Below are positions 31,936 to 40,964 of a stretch of 64,000 nucleotides of DNA, one piece after another; the first letter of the stretch is position 1; each line of letters begins with the position of its first letter. Source of the stretch: Bacteroidales bacterium (GTDB lineage Bacteria; Bacteroidota; Bacteroidia; Bacteroidales; WCHB1-69); contig JAKSMI010000002.1 of assembly GCA_024400635.1 (NCBI GenBank), forward strand, positions 246,305 to 310,304, in the 5' to 3' direction. Made by a program: the position numbers and the translations under genes. The notes beneath the pieces were generated by a model. The model made no database searches, had not been told where the DNA came from, and saw only the letters and a program-made list of their open reading frames with translations.

Positions 31936-32763
31936 TTAGCAGTGAAAAGTCTTGTCAAAGAGTTTTACACATTCTTTTGCTTCGCGAACGTCGTGGACTC
32001 GTAAAATCGAAGCTCCATTTTGCAGTGCAAAGGCGTGAAGAACGGAAGTTCCATTGAGCGCATGTTGGGCATCTGTTTCCAATAATTTGTAAATCATTGA
32101 TTTACGAGAAATACCGACCAGAATCGGCAAATGAAGTGTGGTGAAGGAATTTAGGTTTTTCAGTAGAAAATAATTTTGGTCTAAATCTTTGCCAAAGCCA
32201 AAACCAGGGTCTATGATGATGTCGTTGATACCCATTTCTTTGAGCTGAGCAATCTGCTTTCCGAGGAAAAACAGCATCTCGCCGATGAGGTTATTGTAAT
32301 GAGTGTGTTGCTGCATTACTTCTGGTTTGGCGGGGCAGTGTTGAAGGCAGTAGGGTACTTTTGCCTCGGCAACGACTTTGAGCATTTTCGGGTCGAAAGT
32401 TCCACCAGAAATGTCGTTAATCATTGCTGCCCCTAAATCGAGGGCTTTGCGGGCAACGGAAGCACGCCACGTGTCCACTGAAATATTAGCTTCAGGAAAT
32501 TCTTTAAGTATCCATAGTATAGCATTGGCAATAGAGGTGATTTCCTCTTCTTCGCTTTGCTCTGATGCTCCGGGGCGCGTAGATACAGCCCCGATATCGA
32601 TAATGTCAGCACCATCTTCCAGAATTTTTTTAGCACGCCCAATAATTGTCTTTTCTGTCAGGTAACGACCTCCATCATAAAATGAATCTTCAGTGAGGTT
32701 GAGAATCCCCATCACCAAAGGTTCTTCGAGCGATTTCAGTTGACCTTTCAGGTTGAGAAACAT
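31936..32763 (-). CDS. folP: Dihydropteroate synthase
   Basis: The enzyme joins p-aminobenzoate to hydroxymethyl-dihydropterin pyrophosphate, the sulfonamide-sensitive step of folate synthesis. The product is 275 aa. Diagnostic segments are MGILNLTEDSFYDGG, DIIDIGAVSTRPGA, SVDTWRASVA, MINDISGG, IIIDPGFGFGKD, GISRKSMI and ILRVHDV. It lies 3 bases downstream of lgt and 21 bases upstream of the endonuclease gene. Confidence 0.97.
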   Translation of the reverse strand: MFLNLKGQLKSLEEPLVMGILNLTEDSFYDGGRYLTEKTIIGRAKKILEDGADIIDIGAVSTRPGASEQSEEEEITSIANAILWILKEFPEANISVDTWRASVARKALDLGAAMINDISGGTFDPKMLKVVAEAKVPYCLQHCPAKPEVMQQHTHYNNLIGEMLFFLGKQIAQLKEMGINDIIIDPGFGFGKDLDQNYFLLKNLNSFTTLHLPILVGISRKSMIYKLLETDAQHALNGTSVLHAFALQNGASILRVHDVREAKECVKLFDKTFHC

Positions 32764-32766
32764 GGC

Positions 32767-33669
32767 TTATTTTTTGTTTGCAGTTTTTTCCCGCCAATTG
32801 ATTTCTTTATACATTGGAATATTATCTTTCTTTATGAAAGAATAAATAAGAAGACCTAAGCCAATGATAATGAATGGAATGCTAAGAATCTGACCGATGT
32901 CAAGCGTCATATTGACTTCTCTTTCGACCTGTACTTCCTTAAAGAATTCAATGATGAAACGGGCGGAGAAGATGACGAAAAGAATCAAACCAGTGGTGCG
33001 TCCGGCAGGAACTTTGCCTTTGGCAAATTTGAAATAGTAAATGACAAAGCTAACGAACAGCAGCAAATATACGATAGATTCGTAGAGTTGTGCGGGATGA
33101 CGTAATGTTCCGGCAATGCCAGGACCTCCGAGGGTGAAGTCAAAAGCCCAAGGAACGGTGGTGATGCTCCCTACGATTTCATGATTCATAAGATTACCGA
33201 TGCGTACCATTCCCGCGGCGATGGGAATACAAATGGCCAGACGGTCAAGTAGCCATAATGGATTCATCCTGTATTTTCGAGCAAAATATGTCAGGAAAAT
33301 GATGAGAGCAATAACCGCACCATGGCTGGCAAGACCTTGATATCCGACGAATTCAATGCCATTGGATCCAATTTCAATCGGTAAAATGATTTCAATGATG
33401 CCTTCCAAACTTGTGAAATATTGAGGCTCGTAAAAGAGAAAATGGGCCAGGCGTAACCCGACGATGGTCCAAATCACGGCCCAGATGGACAATTTGTCAC
33501 AAAGTTGTTGTGAAATGCCTTCTGTCTTGAAAATTTTGGATAGGGTGAGGTAGGAGAAGAAAAACCCCGTGGCAAGTAAAAGTCCATACCAACGGATTTC
33601 AACGTTTCCTAAGGAAATCAAAACAGGATTGACTTTCCAGGTGATGAAATTTAAAATCGAAGCAAACAT
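32767..33669 (-). CDS. lgt: Prolipoprotein diacylglyceryl transferase
   Basis: Lgt attaches diacylglycerol from phosphatidylglycerol to the lipobox cysteine of prolipoproteins. The 300-residue product has about seven membrane segments. The signature RIGNLMNHEIVGS (near 155-167) contains the essential Arg and Asn, with HGAVIA and RHPAQLYES also matching. The genome region encodes at least six lipoproteins that would need it. The stop is 3 bases from folP. Confidence 0.95.
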   Translation of the reverse strand: MFASILNFITWKVNPVLISLGNVEIRWYGLLLATGFFFSYLTLSKIFKTEGISQQLCDKLSIWAVIWTIVGLRLAHFLFYEPQYFTSLEGIIEIILPIEIGSNGIEFVGYQGLASHGAVIALIIFLTYFARKYRMNPLWLLDRLAICIPIAAGMVRIGNLMNHEIVGSITTVPWAFDFTLGGPGIAGTLRHPAQLYESIVYLLLFVSFVIYYFKFAKGKVPAGRTTGLILFVIFSARFIIEFFKEVQVEREVNMTLDIGQILSIPFIIIGLGLLIYSFIKKDNIPMYKEINWREKTANKK

Positions 33670-33698
33670 GGATTAATTATATGATTAACAATAATTTA

Positions 33699-34490
33699 TT
33701 ACATTTGTTGAAGCTCTTTTTTCAGCATCTGATTAAGAACTGTTGGAGAAATGTCGCGAGTGATGACGCCTTGTTTGCAGAGTGAAATCTGTCCTGTCTG
33801 TTCGGAAACGACGATGGCTAAAGCGTCGGTGAGTTGAGTTGCTCCAATGGCAGAACGGTGTCTCAGGCCGAGGTCAGTAGGGAGGTTCTCTTCATGGCTG
33901 ACGGGCAGAATGCAGCGTGCCGCGGCAATACGGTGATTGTTGATGATGACGGCTCCATCATGCAAAGGACTGTTTTTGAAGAAGATATTTTCCAATAGTT
34001 CACGTGAAATAAGGGAATCAATGCGTTCCCCAGTTTCCAAGTAGTCGTACAATGGCGTTGCGCGTGCTAAGATAATCAAAGCGCCGGTTTTGGAATCGGA
34101 CATACGCTTGCAAGCTCTCACAATGGAATCAATGTCTTCGCTGTAATCCTCGGCACTTAGTTTTTTCTTTCGATGAACTTTGAAAAAGCGTGTCAGACGA
34201 GTGTTCCCAATGTAGGCCAGGAACTTGCGGATTTCAGGTTGGAAGATGATGATAAGGGCAATTAAGCCAACGCTGAAAATTTGGCCTAGCAAGCCAGAAA
34301 ACATCGTCAGGTGGTAATAGCTGGCAATATTCCAGACAATGAAAATGATAAACACGCCCCAAAATATTTTAACAGCTCCTGTGCCACGCAGCAAGCGGTA
34401 AAGCCAGTACAACAATATGGCAATGAGCAATATGTCTACCAAATCATTGATACCGAATTTCAGAAACCCCAAAGCAATAGGACTATCCAT
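33699..34490 (-). CDS. cdaA: Diadenylate cyclase CdaA
   Basis: The enzyme makes the second messenger c-di-AMP from two ATP. The 263-residue product has three N-terminal membrane segments (LVDILLIAILLYWLYRLL; AVKIFWGVFIIFIVW; FSGLLGQIFSVGLIALIIIF). The DisA_N domain (about 95-260) carries DGAVI and GLRHRSAIGATQLTDA, the catalytic DGA and RHR motifs. c-di-AMP usually controls potassium and cell-wall homeostasis; no cdaR or phosphodiesterase gene is adjacent. It lies between ftcD and lgt in the same direction. Confidence 0.95.
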   Translation of the reverse strand: MDSPIALGFLKFGINDLVDILLIAILLYWLYRLLRGTGAVKIFWGVFIIFIVWNIASYYHLTMFSGLLGQIFSVGLIALIIIFQPEIRKFLAYIGNTRLTRFFKVHRKKKLSAEDYSEDIDSIVRACKRMSDSKTGALIILARATPLYDYLETGERIDSLISRELLENIFFKNSPLHDGAVIINNHRIAAARCILPVSHEENLPTDLGLRHRSAIGATQLTDALAIVVSEQTGQISLCKQGVITRDISPTVLNQMLKKELQQM

Positions 34491-34526
34491 AAAATATTGG
34501 TTATCAGTTTGTTATAAATTATATTT

Positions 34527-36227
34527 TTATTTATTGATAACGTCTTCAACTTTTTCCATCAGGCTGTTTTCCAATTCCTTGGCTCGTTTAACGTAATCGG
34601 CAGCTTTGTTGACCATTTCGTTAGCGAAATCTTTATCGTCAAGGGATGAGGCGTTGATTTTGACATTTAGGTAAGCGCCGATGACGGCAGCGCGAGCGCA
34701 AAGTACGCCAACGCCGGCGTCTGTAACTGAATTTGGATTTCCGTTTTCAATCATGGCAGCGCATAGTTCAAAAACATCAAAGCTGCGGCAGATGGTCTTG
34801 AAAGGAACTTCGATAGCATATTTGGTGGCGTTTTGGATGGCCTGTTTGCGAGCAGCTTTTTCTTCGTCACTGCCTTTGGGCATGCCAAACGCTTCCATAA
34901 TCAGGTTGAAAGAGTGCGTGTCTTCATCCACGAGGAAGAGCAGGTCGTCCTTGATACGCTGGCCTTTTTCAGCCCATACGGAGAATTCTTCCCAGCGGGC
35001 GTCCCAACCGGGTTTATGAGATGATAGGTTGGCAACCATTGTGCCAAGGGCTGCACCAAGACTGCCCATATAAGCTGAAATTGAACCGCCGCCGGGAGCG
35101 GGACTTTCGGAGGCAGTTTCGTTGGCGAACCCCGTACAGGTCATGTCAACCAACTTGTCAGTTTGCTGATCTTTTTCAATCAGATATTCTATGACTTTTT
35201 CATCAGCATTGAAAGGTTTGAGGTCGTCAAGCCCCATGGACTTAATAGCAATCTTGATGATTTCAGCTTCATAGATACCTACGGAACGTTGCTGTTTCCT
35301 TAAGAAGTATTTGCCGGCATCGATGAGAGTTTTCTTGGGGACTAAGCCAACAATTTCGGTACCGGTAACACGGATGCCGCGAGCGGCAGCTTTATTGCAG
35401 ACTTCCTCGAAAGCAACATGCAGCGGGGTGGTACGAGTGTCGGTGATATTCATGGAGACTTGAGCCACACCGTATTCTTTAATGTACCAGCCAATAGCCT
35501 TAGTGCCTTTCAAAGTGCCGGGCATATAAATGGGATTGCCTTTTTCGTCTTTCATGATTTTGCCAGTGATGGGGTTGCCTTCACGTTTCGGACGGCCTTT
35601 TTCACGAACGTCAAAAGCGATGGCATTGGCACGACGGGTGGAAGTCGTATTGAGGTTGTAGTTGACGGCGATTAGAAAATCGCGGGCACCGATGGCAGAA
35701 GCCCCGCTTTTTGCGACGCTTTCGTCAAAGACACAGGGTCCAAAGTCGGGTTTCCATTCAGAGGAAGCGATACGTTCTTTCAAAGCCTCGTATTCGCCGG
35801 CACGGCAGTTGGCCAAATTGTGGCGTTTGTCTTCGAAAGCAGCGTGTTCGTAGCAATAAACGGGGATGTGAAGCTCTTCGCCGACACGCTTTGCCAACTT
35901 ACGCGCATATTCTGCAGTTTCTTCCATTGTGATGTCTGATACAGGAACCAAAGGACAAACATCGGTGGCGCCAAAACGTGGGTGGTCACCATGATGTCCG
36001 CGCATGTCAATCACCTCTTGAGCCTTGGCAATTGCCTGGAAGGCGGTCTCGATGACTTCTTCTGGTGTGCCGACGAAAGTAACTACCGTGCGGTTTGTTG
36101 TGAACCCCGGATCCACATCCAACAATTTAACACCCTCCGACTTTTCTATAACGTCGGTAATCTGTTTGATAACTTCTAAATTTCTTCCTTCGCTGAAATT
36201 AGGAACACATTCGATTAACTGTTTCAT
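34527..36227 (-). CDS. ftcD: Glutamate formimidoyltransferase / formimidoyl-THF cyclodeaminase (FTCD)
   Basis: The 566-residue product is a bifunctional fusion. The transferase half (about 1-330) begins IECVPNFSEGRN and has MRGHHGDHPRFGATDVCPLVP with the conserved histidines. The cyclodeaminase half (about 350-560) has PAPGGGSISAYMGSLGAALG. The enzyme takes formimino-glutamate from histidine breakdown, moves the group to THF and releases ammonia. hut genes are not in the window. It is the first gene of the reverse run, with a -7 candidate upstream. Confidence 0.95.
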   Translation of the reverse strand: MKQLIECVPNFSEGRNLEVIKQITDVIEKSEGVKLLDVDPGFTTNRTVVTFVGTPEEVIETAFQAIAKAQEVIDMRGHHGDHPRFGATDVCPLVPVSDITMEETAEYARKLAKRVGEELHIPVYCYEHAAFEDKRHNLANCRAGEYEALKERIASSEWKPDFGPCVFDESVAKSGASAIGARDFLIAVNYNLNTTSTRRANAIAFDVREKGRPKREGNPITGKIMKDEKGNPIYMPGTLKGTKAIGWYIKEYGVAQVSMNITDTRTTPLHVAFEEVCNKAAARGIRVTGTEIVGLVPKKTLIDAGKYFLRKQQRSVGIYEAEIIKIAIKSMGLDDLKPFNADEKVIEYLIEKDQQTDKLVDMTCTGFANETASESPAPGGGSISAYMGSLGAALGTMVANLSSHKPGWDARWEEFSVWAEKGQRIKDDLLFLVDEDTHSFNLIMEAFGMPKGSDEEKAARKQAIQNATKYAIEVPFKTICRSFDVFELCAAMIENGNPNSVTDAGVGVLCARAAVIGAYLNVKINASSLDDKDFANEMVNKAADYVKRAKELENSLMEKVEDVINK

Positions 36228-36282
36228 GTTTATATATTTATTTTATTGATTATCAGTATGATATATTTTACAACGCAAATTA

Positions 36283-36290
36283 CAAATATA
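36283..36290 (-). promoter_or_regulatory. Candidate -7 element for the ftcD run
   Basis: On the minus strand it reads TATATTTG, 56 bases before the ftcD start. No well-spaced -33 was found. Confidence 0.5.
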
Positions 36291-36362
36291 CATAATTACT
36301 TATTATATGATATTAAGTCAATACTTTTTTTTATGATTAACACAAAATCGAAAACTTTTGAC

Positions 36363-36370
36363 TAAATTTG
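36363..36370 (+). promoter_or_regulatory. Candidate -7 element TAAATTTG for the lipoprotein-tsaB run
   Basis: It matches TAnnTTTG, 32 bases before the lipoprotein ATG. The TTTTG at 36356-36360 is too close to be its -33. Confidence 0.5.
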
Positions 36371-36401
36371 CACTCTAAATTTTTGACAAAAATCATAAAC
36401 A

Positions 36402-36725
36402 ATGAAAAAGCTAATCCTGTTGTTTTTTGCCGTTTTGACTATAGTGGGAATTTATTCTTGCAAGAAAAGCAAGTGCGCTTTTTTTGACGATAAAATTTCG
36501 TATTACCAGAAATCTCTTGATTCGTGGTCGGATGAACGCATAAACCATAATATTAACGATACGGTTTATTATTATCAGCTCAGCAAAATTGATGGTGAAC
36601 TGAAAGGTTTGATTCAACATAATCAGGTTTGTGATACAATGTCTGCAGTTCATTTGCATGAACGAATATGGTCTGACACGGTTTTTTTGCATCAGAGGGA
36701 ATTGATTTCTGGAGTTGGAAAATAA
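36402..36725 (+). CDS. Small putative lipoprotein
   Basis: The product is 107 aa. It starts MKKLILLFFAVLTIVGIYSC with Cys20 as a likely lipidation site (IYSC, a relaxed lipobox). The mature part is polar with two Tyr-rich helices and no recognisable family. tsaB begins 13 bases downstream, so the two are probably transcribed together. Confidence 0.65.
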   Translation: MKKLILLFFAVLTIVGIYSCKKSKCAFFDDKISYYQKSLDSWSDERINHNINDTVYYYQLSKIDGELKGLIQHNQVCDTMSAVHLHERIWSDTVFLHQRELISGVGK

Positions 36726-36738
36726 ATCAAGTGAAAAA

Positions 36739-37431
36739 ATGGAAAATAATCCTAATATTTTGTGCATTGAAACAACGGGTGAAATTTGCTCGGTGGCTTT
36801 GGTACATGGAGCAGAATGCGTGGCGGTAAAAGAAAGCAATACGCATAATTCCCACGCCAAGAACATGATTCCTTTTATCGAAGATGTTTTGAGTATGGCG
36901 GAGGTTGACAAACACCAACTGAATGCGGTGGCGGTGAGCATCGGACCTGGTTCATATACGGGATTGCGAATTGGTGTGTCAACGGCTAAAGGCCTGGCAT
37001 TTTCGCTAAATATTCCTGTCATTGCCGTGTCGACACTCGAAAGCATTGCACAGCCATATCTGAACAAAGGTATGCGTGTTCGTCCTATGATGGATGCTCG
37101 CCGAATGGAGGTTTTTACCGCTCTTTTCAGCTCAGACGGACAGCTGCTTGAAGAAGCAAATGCAAAAATCGTGGATGAAACCACTTTTAAAGAGGAATTA
37201 ACGAATTTTAAGACGATATTCTGCGGTAACGGAGTTCCCAAATGTACAGAAATTCTTAGGCAATTTGAAAACGCAAGCGTTGAAAACGAAGTCCTTTCTG
37301 CTCGAAATATGGCCTCCATCGTTTCCAGGAAATTCCAAAATAGCGAATTCGAAGATGTTGCTTATTTCGAACCCTTCTATTTGAAGGACTATGTGGCAGG
37401 AAAACCAAATGTAAAAGGTCTTCATTCCTGA
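36739..37431 (+). CDS. tsaB: tRNA t6A synthesis protein TsaB
   Basis: TsaB is the non-catalytic partner of TsaD in making N6-threonylcarbamoyladenosine at tRNA position 37. I chose the ATG at 36739 (MENNPNILCIETTG); an in-frame TTG at 36715 would overlap the lipoprotein gene. The product is 230 aa with ILCIETTGEICSVAL, HNSHAKNMIPFI, VSIGPGSYTGLRIGVSTAKGLA and IPVIAVSTLE, all typical of the ASKHA-fold YeaZ family. Confidence 0.93.
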   Translation: MENNPNILCIETTGEICSVALVHGAECVAVKESNTHNSHAKNMIPFIEDVLSMAEVDKHQLNAVAVSIGPGSYTGLRIGVSTAKGLAFSLNIPVIAVSTLESIAQPYLNKGMRVRPMMDARRMEVFTALFSSDGQLLEEANAKIVDETTFKEELTNFKTIFCGNGVPKCTEILRQFENASVENEVLSARNMASIVSRKFQNSEFEDVAYFEPFYLKDYVAGKPNVKGLHS

Positions 37432-37444
37432 TAATCAATTTTAT

Positions 37445-38287
37445 ATGGAAAAAGAAGAAAAGAAAAAGCTGAACATCATAGTCTTGGCTGATGATAGTGA
37501 TTATGGCACGTCGGCTTTGCGTTATGGTGGTATTCTAGCGGCAATTTTTCAGGCTTCCTTGACCATCGTTTCCGATTTTTCTTTTTCTAATATTTCTTCT
37601 AAAACAAATCATAAACTGAATGACGAACAACTAAAACTTTCTCAACAATTTATTGATAATCAAATAGAAGTAATTGTTGTTTCGGATAAATATACGCCTG
37701 AAAACATTTATGTTTTTGCGGATGAGGTCAATACGATTATGTTCGTTATTGGCGTGCAGAAAAAGGGTAAGGGAAGCCTGTTCGATTTGCGTTCCGCCAA
37801 GCGTTTTATCAAACCATCACGATTGCCGGTGATGACCGTTGGCTTGAAACTGCCCTCTTCCGACATTTTCCGTCATGTTATGCTTCCTTTGGATATAGAA
37901 CGACAGCAAAAGGAGAAATCTCTTTGGGCGGGCTATTTTAGTAGGTTTTATCATTCGCAAGTTCATGTTCTTTTTTCTTCTTATAAAGATGCCTTTTTAA
38001 GAAAAAAAGTGAAAGACAATGTCGATTTTACTAAAAAATTGTATCAAAATCTTGAAATAACTTACGAATTGCATCATCTTGAAGATGAAATTGACAATAT
38101 TGACCGATTTTCGTTGGAATTTGCATCAACAATCAATGCCACCCTTTCCGTCATTATGATGACGCATTATTATAGTCTGATAGACCGACTTTTCGGTCCC
38201 AAGGAGGATGCGATGATTGCTAATGAGCAGGAAATCCCAATTTTGTGCATCAATGAGCGAGATGATTTGTATGTTCTTTGTACATAG
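37445..38287 (+). CDS. Universal-stress-protein-like protein
   Basis: The 280-residue product has two Usp-like halves: LNIIVLADDSDYGTSALRYGGILAAIF at the start and FRHVMLPLDIERQQKEKSLWAGYFSRFY from about 148. The ATP-binding glycine motif of classical UspA (GxxGxxG) is not obvious in either half. It lies 13 bases after tsaB and 6 before the beta-mannosidase gene. The role is unknown beyond the fold. Confidence 0.65.
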   Translation: MEKEEKKKLNIIVLADDSDYGTSALRYGGILAAIFQASLTIVSDFSFSNISSKTNHKLNDEQLKLSQQFIDNQIEVIVVSDKYTPENIYVFADEVNTIMFVIGVQKKGKGSLFDLRSAKRFIKPSRLPVMTVGLKLPSSDIFRHVMLPLDIERQQKEKSLWAGYFSRFYHSQVHVLFSSYKDAFLRKKVKDNVDFTKKLYQNLEITYELHHLEDEIDNIDRFSLEFASTINATLSVIMMTHYYSLIDRLFGPKEDAMIANEQEIPILCINERDDLYVLCT

Positions 38288-38293
38288 ATAATT

Positions 38294-40840
38294 ATGAAAG
38301 AAAAATTGATTTATTTTCTGCTGATTACAGTTTCTGTTTTGATGTCTTCTTGTCGTGAAGAAAATCTTGATTTAGAAGGCAAATCATTGTTTACCAACGA
38401 TTGGGAATTTCAATATGAAGGAGAATGGTATCCAGCTTTTGTTCCGGGTTATATTCATACGGATTTGCAACTCAATAAATTGATTGACGATCCTTTTTAC
38501 GGAACGAATGAACAGAAATTACAGTGGATTAGTGATAGCACATGGGTTTATCGACTTATTTTTGATGGCAAAAATATCAAAGATAATCTTCACCCAGAAT
38601 TTGTTTTTGAAGGGGTGACAGGTTATGCTGAGTTTTACCTCAATGGTGTACCTTTGCTGAATCAAGAAGGGAATAATTTTACGGATAATAGTTTTAGAAT
38701 TTGGCGTTTTGATTTAATTAAGAATCTAAAATTGACAGATAATGAGCTGATAGTGAAGTTTATACCTTCGAAACAGATTATTGAAGAAAGAAAAAGGGCT
38801 TTGCCGTATGCTTTGCCTGATGATCGTGTTTTCTTGAGGAATCCACCTTACCAGGGGGGCTGGGATTGGGGTCCAAAATTGGTCACTTGTGGCTTTTCAA
38901 AACCTGTTTATTTAAGCCAGTGGAAGGATTTCCGTTTGGATAACTTGGATGTTCGAACCAAGCTCATTGCCGAAGATGAAGCCAGTATTTTTGTGGCTTT
39001 CAGTATTGAAAGTGAGAGAAAAGAATCTGTTACAATTAAATATCTTGTTGATGATAAAGTCGTTAAGACTATCCGAGGTGTGAAATTGCAGGAATCCGAT
39101 AATGATTTTGCCACGGAAATCCGCATAAAAAATCCACAACTCTGGTATCCAAACGGTATGGGAGAGCAGCATCTTTATAATGTTTCTGTGCAAGTGGATA
39201 ATGGGGGGAAAAAAAAGCATTTGGATACGAGAGTCGGTTTGCGGAAAATAGAGTTGAATACGGCAAAAGATAGTATCGGTTCTGCGTTCGAATTTTTGGT
39301 GAATGGCCAGCCGGTATTTATGAAAGGTGTCAATTGGATTCCTGCAGATTTTTTCCCTACCCGCATCAAAGATGACAAGTATAGATATTTGCTGGAATCA
39401 TGTAAAAATGCGAATATGAACATGATACGTGTTTGGGGTGGTGGAATTTATGAACCAGATGTATTTTATGATATCTGTGATGAATTGGGTATTTTGGTAT
39501 GGCAGGATTTTATGTATGCGTGTGCTTTGTACCCTGGTGATAGCCTTTTTATGCGTAATGCTGAAATTGAGGCGAAAGAACAAGTGAAACGATTGAGAAA
39601 TCATCCGTCCTTAGCCTTGTGGTGCGGTAACAACGAAGTGAAAAACGGTTGGGACGATTGGGGTTGGAAAGAACAGTACAAACCTAATCAACTTGCTGAA
39701 ATAGAGGGGAATATGCATAAACTTTTTGATGATTTATTGCCCAATGTGGTAAGGGAATGGTCATCAGAAACGCCCTACATTTCCACATCTCCATTGTGGG
39801 GTTGGGGGCACGATGAAAGTTGTACTGAAGGAGATGCCCACTACTGGGGCGTGTGGTGGGGCGAACTTCCCTTTGAAATGTGGGAAGAAAAAACGGGACG
39901 CTTTATGGCAGAATATGGTTTCCAAAGTTATCCCGAATGGAATACAATAACAAGTTATGCTCCAGAAAACGAATTGATTGTCAATAGTGCCTCGCTGAAA
40001 AACCACCAAAAGCATAGTCGTGGCGTGCAAATCATCAACAAGGCAATGCTGCAGTATTTTAGCGAGCCAAAAGATTTGAAAGAATACGCTTTCTACAGCC
40101 AATTGGTGCAGGCCTATGGAGTAGGTTGGGCGATCGAAACCCACCGTCGTCAGCTGCCCCACTGTATGGGTACGTTGTTCTGGCAACTCAACGACTGCTG
40201 GCCAGTAGCTTCGTGGAGTAGTATCGATTATTACGGTCGTTGGAAAGCCTTACAGTACGAAGCAAAACGTAAATATGAACCCGTCATCATCACTACGAAA
40301 CCCTTGCAAAAGGAAGGTTTGCCAATTTGTATTGTAAGTGATTTATTATCAAACGTATATACGAGTGTTGAACTCAAATTGTGTAATCTCTATGGAGAGA
40401 TAAAAGATAGTGTTCATTTGGATAGTGTACTCTTGGAGGCGCAATCTTCAAAAGAAATCAAACTTTATCGATTGCCCAAGAGAATTAGACCACGGGATTT
40501 GTCTTCTCATTATCTGTTAATTAATCTATATAATGCAGATAATGAATTAATTGCAAATAAAATTTATTTTTATAATTATCCTGGGAAGATGAATTTTTCA
40601 GCGAATGCAGCAGACGTGAATGTCAAGCGTTTGGATGCCGGAACGAAAAATGAAAGATATGTTTTTACTTTGAAATCCGACCAGATTCAGTATGGCGTAC
40701 AGATTTCGTCAAATTTGGATGGAAACTATTCAGACAACTACTTTATCCTGTTGCCGGGGGAAGAGAAAAAGGTGATATTCAAGCCGAAATCACCTTCTCA
40801 TGAGCAGTTGAAGGCAAAAATCAAGTCATACGGCAAATAG
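38294..40840 (+). CDS. Lipoprotein GH2 beta-mannosidase
   Basis: The 848-residue product begins with a lipoprotein signal (LMSSC, Cys20). It has the GH2 layout: jelly-roll sugar-binding domain, Ig-like domain, TIM barrel from about 325, then C-terminal beta domains. The acid/base Glu448 is in WCGNNEV and the nucleophile Glu540 in FMAEYGFQSYP; both context motifs are those of beta-mannosidases rather than beta-galactosidases. NMIRVWGGGIYEPDVFYDICDELGI is also diagnostic. It would remove terminal beta-mannose from glycans such as N-glycan cores or mannan oligosaccharides. No SusC/D pair is adjacent, so this is not a classical polysaccharide utilisation locus. Confidence 0.92.
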   Translation: MKEKLIYFLLITVSVLMSSCREENLDLEGKSLFTNDWEFQYEGEWYPAFVPGYIHTDLQLNKLIDDPFYGTNEQKLQWISDSTWVYRLIFDGKNIKDNLHPEFVFEGVTGYAEFYLNGVPLLNQEGNNFTDNSFRIWRFDLIKNLKLTDNELIVKFIPSKQIIEERKRALPYALPDDRVFLRNPPYQGGWDWGPKLVTCGFSKPVYLSQWKDFRLDNLDVRTKLIAEDEASIFVAFSIESERKESVTIKYLVDDKVVKTIRGVKLQESDNDFATEIRIKNPQLWYPNGMGEQHLYNVSVQVDNGGKKKHLDTRVGLRKIELNTAKDSIGSAFEFLVNGQPVFMKGVNWIPADFFPTRIKDDKYRYLLESCKNANMNMIRVWGGGIYEPDVFYDICDELGILVWQDFMYACALYPGDSLFMRNAEIEAKEQVKRLRNHPSLALWCGNNEVKNGWDDWGWKEQYKPNQLAEIEGNMHKLFDDLLPNVVREWSSETPYISTSPLWGWGHDESCTEGDAHYWGVWWGELPFEMWEEKTGRFMAEYGFQSYPEWNTITSYAPENELIVNSASLKNHQKHSRGVQIINKAMLQYFSEPKDLKEYAFYSQLVQAYGVGWAIETHRRQLPHCMGTLFWQLNDCWPVASWSSIDYYGRWKALQYEAKRKYEPVIITTKPLQKEGLPICIVSDLLSNVYTSVELKLCNLYGEIKDSVHLDSVLLEAQSSKEIKLYRLPKRIRPRDLSSHYLLINLYNADNELIANKIYFYNYPGKMNFSANAADVNVKRLDAGTKNERYVFTLKSDQIQYGVQISSNLDGNYSDNYFILLPGEEKKVIFKPKSPSHEQLKAKIKSYGK

Positions 40841-40928
40841 AGTATTAACTTAACAAATCAATGGTAGTTGTCCGATAAAATTTCAGGTACAATATCTGCA
40901 ATTATTATCGTAATTCATTTTTTTTGCG

Positions 40929-40936
40929 TAAGTTTG
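40929..40936 (+). promoter_or_regulatory. -7 element TAAGTTTG for the dehydrogenase gene
   Basis: It matches TAnnTTTG, 28 bases before the ATG. No TTG -33 at the usual distance. A sequence identical to the MITE end core (tgtccgataaaa, 40869-40880) lies 50 bases upstream. Confidence 0.5.
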
Positions 40937-40964
40937 CACCCTCAATATAAAAAAACAAGATAAA

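Noticed and set aside
36411..37319. A 302-codon frame antisense to the small lipoprotein and tsaB.
   Set aside because: tsaB has diagnostic motifs on the plus strand and the antisense product shows none.
38294..40840. A polysaccharide utilisation locus around the beta-mannosidase.
   Set aside because: No SusC/SusD pair, no regulator and no second glycoside hydrolase lie nearby; neighbours are housekeeping genes.
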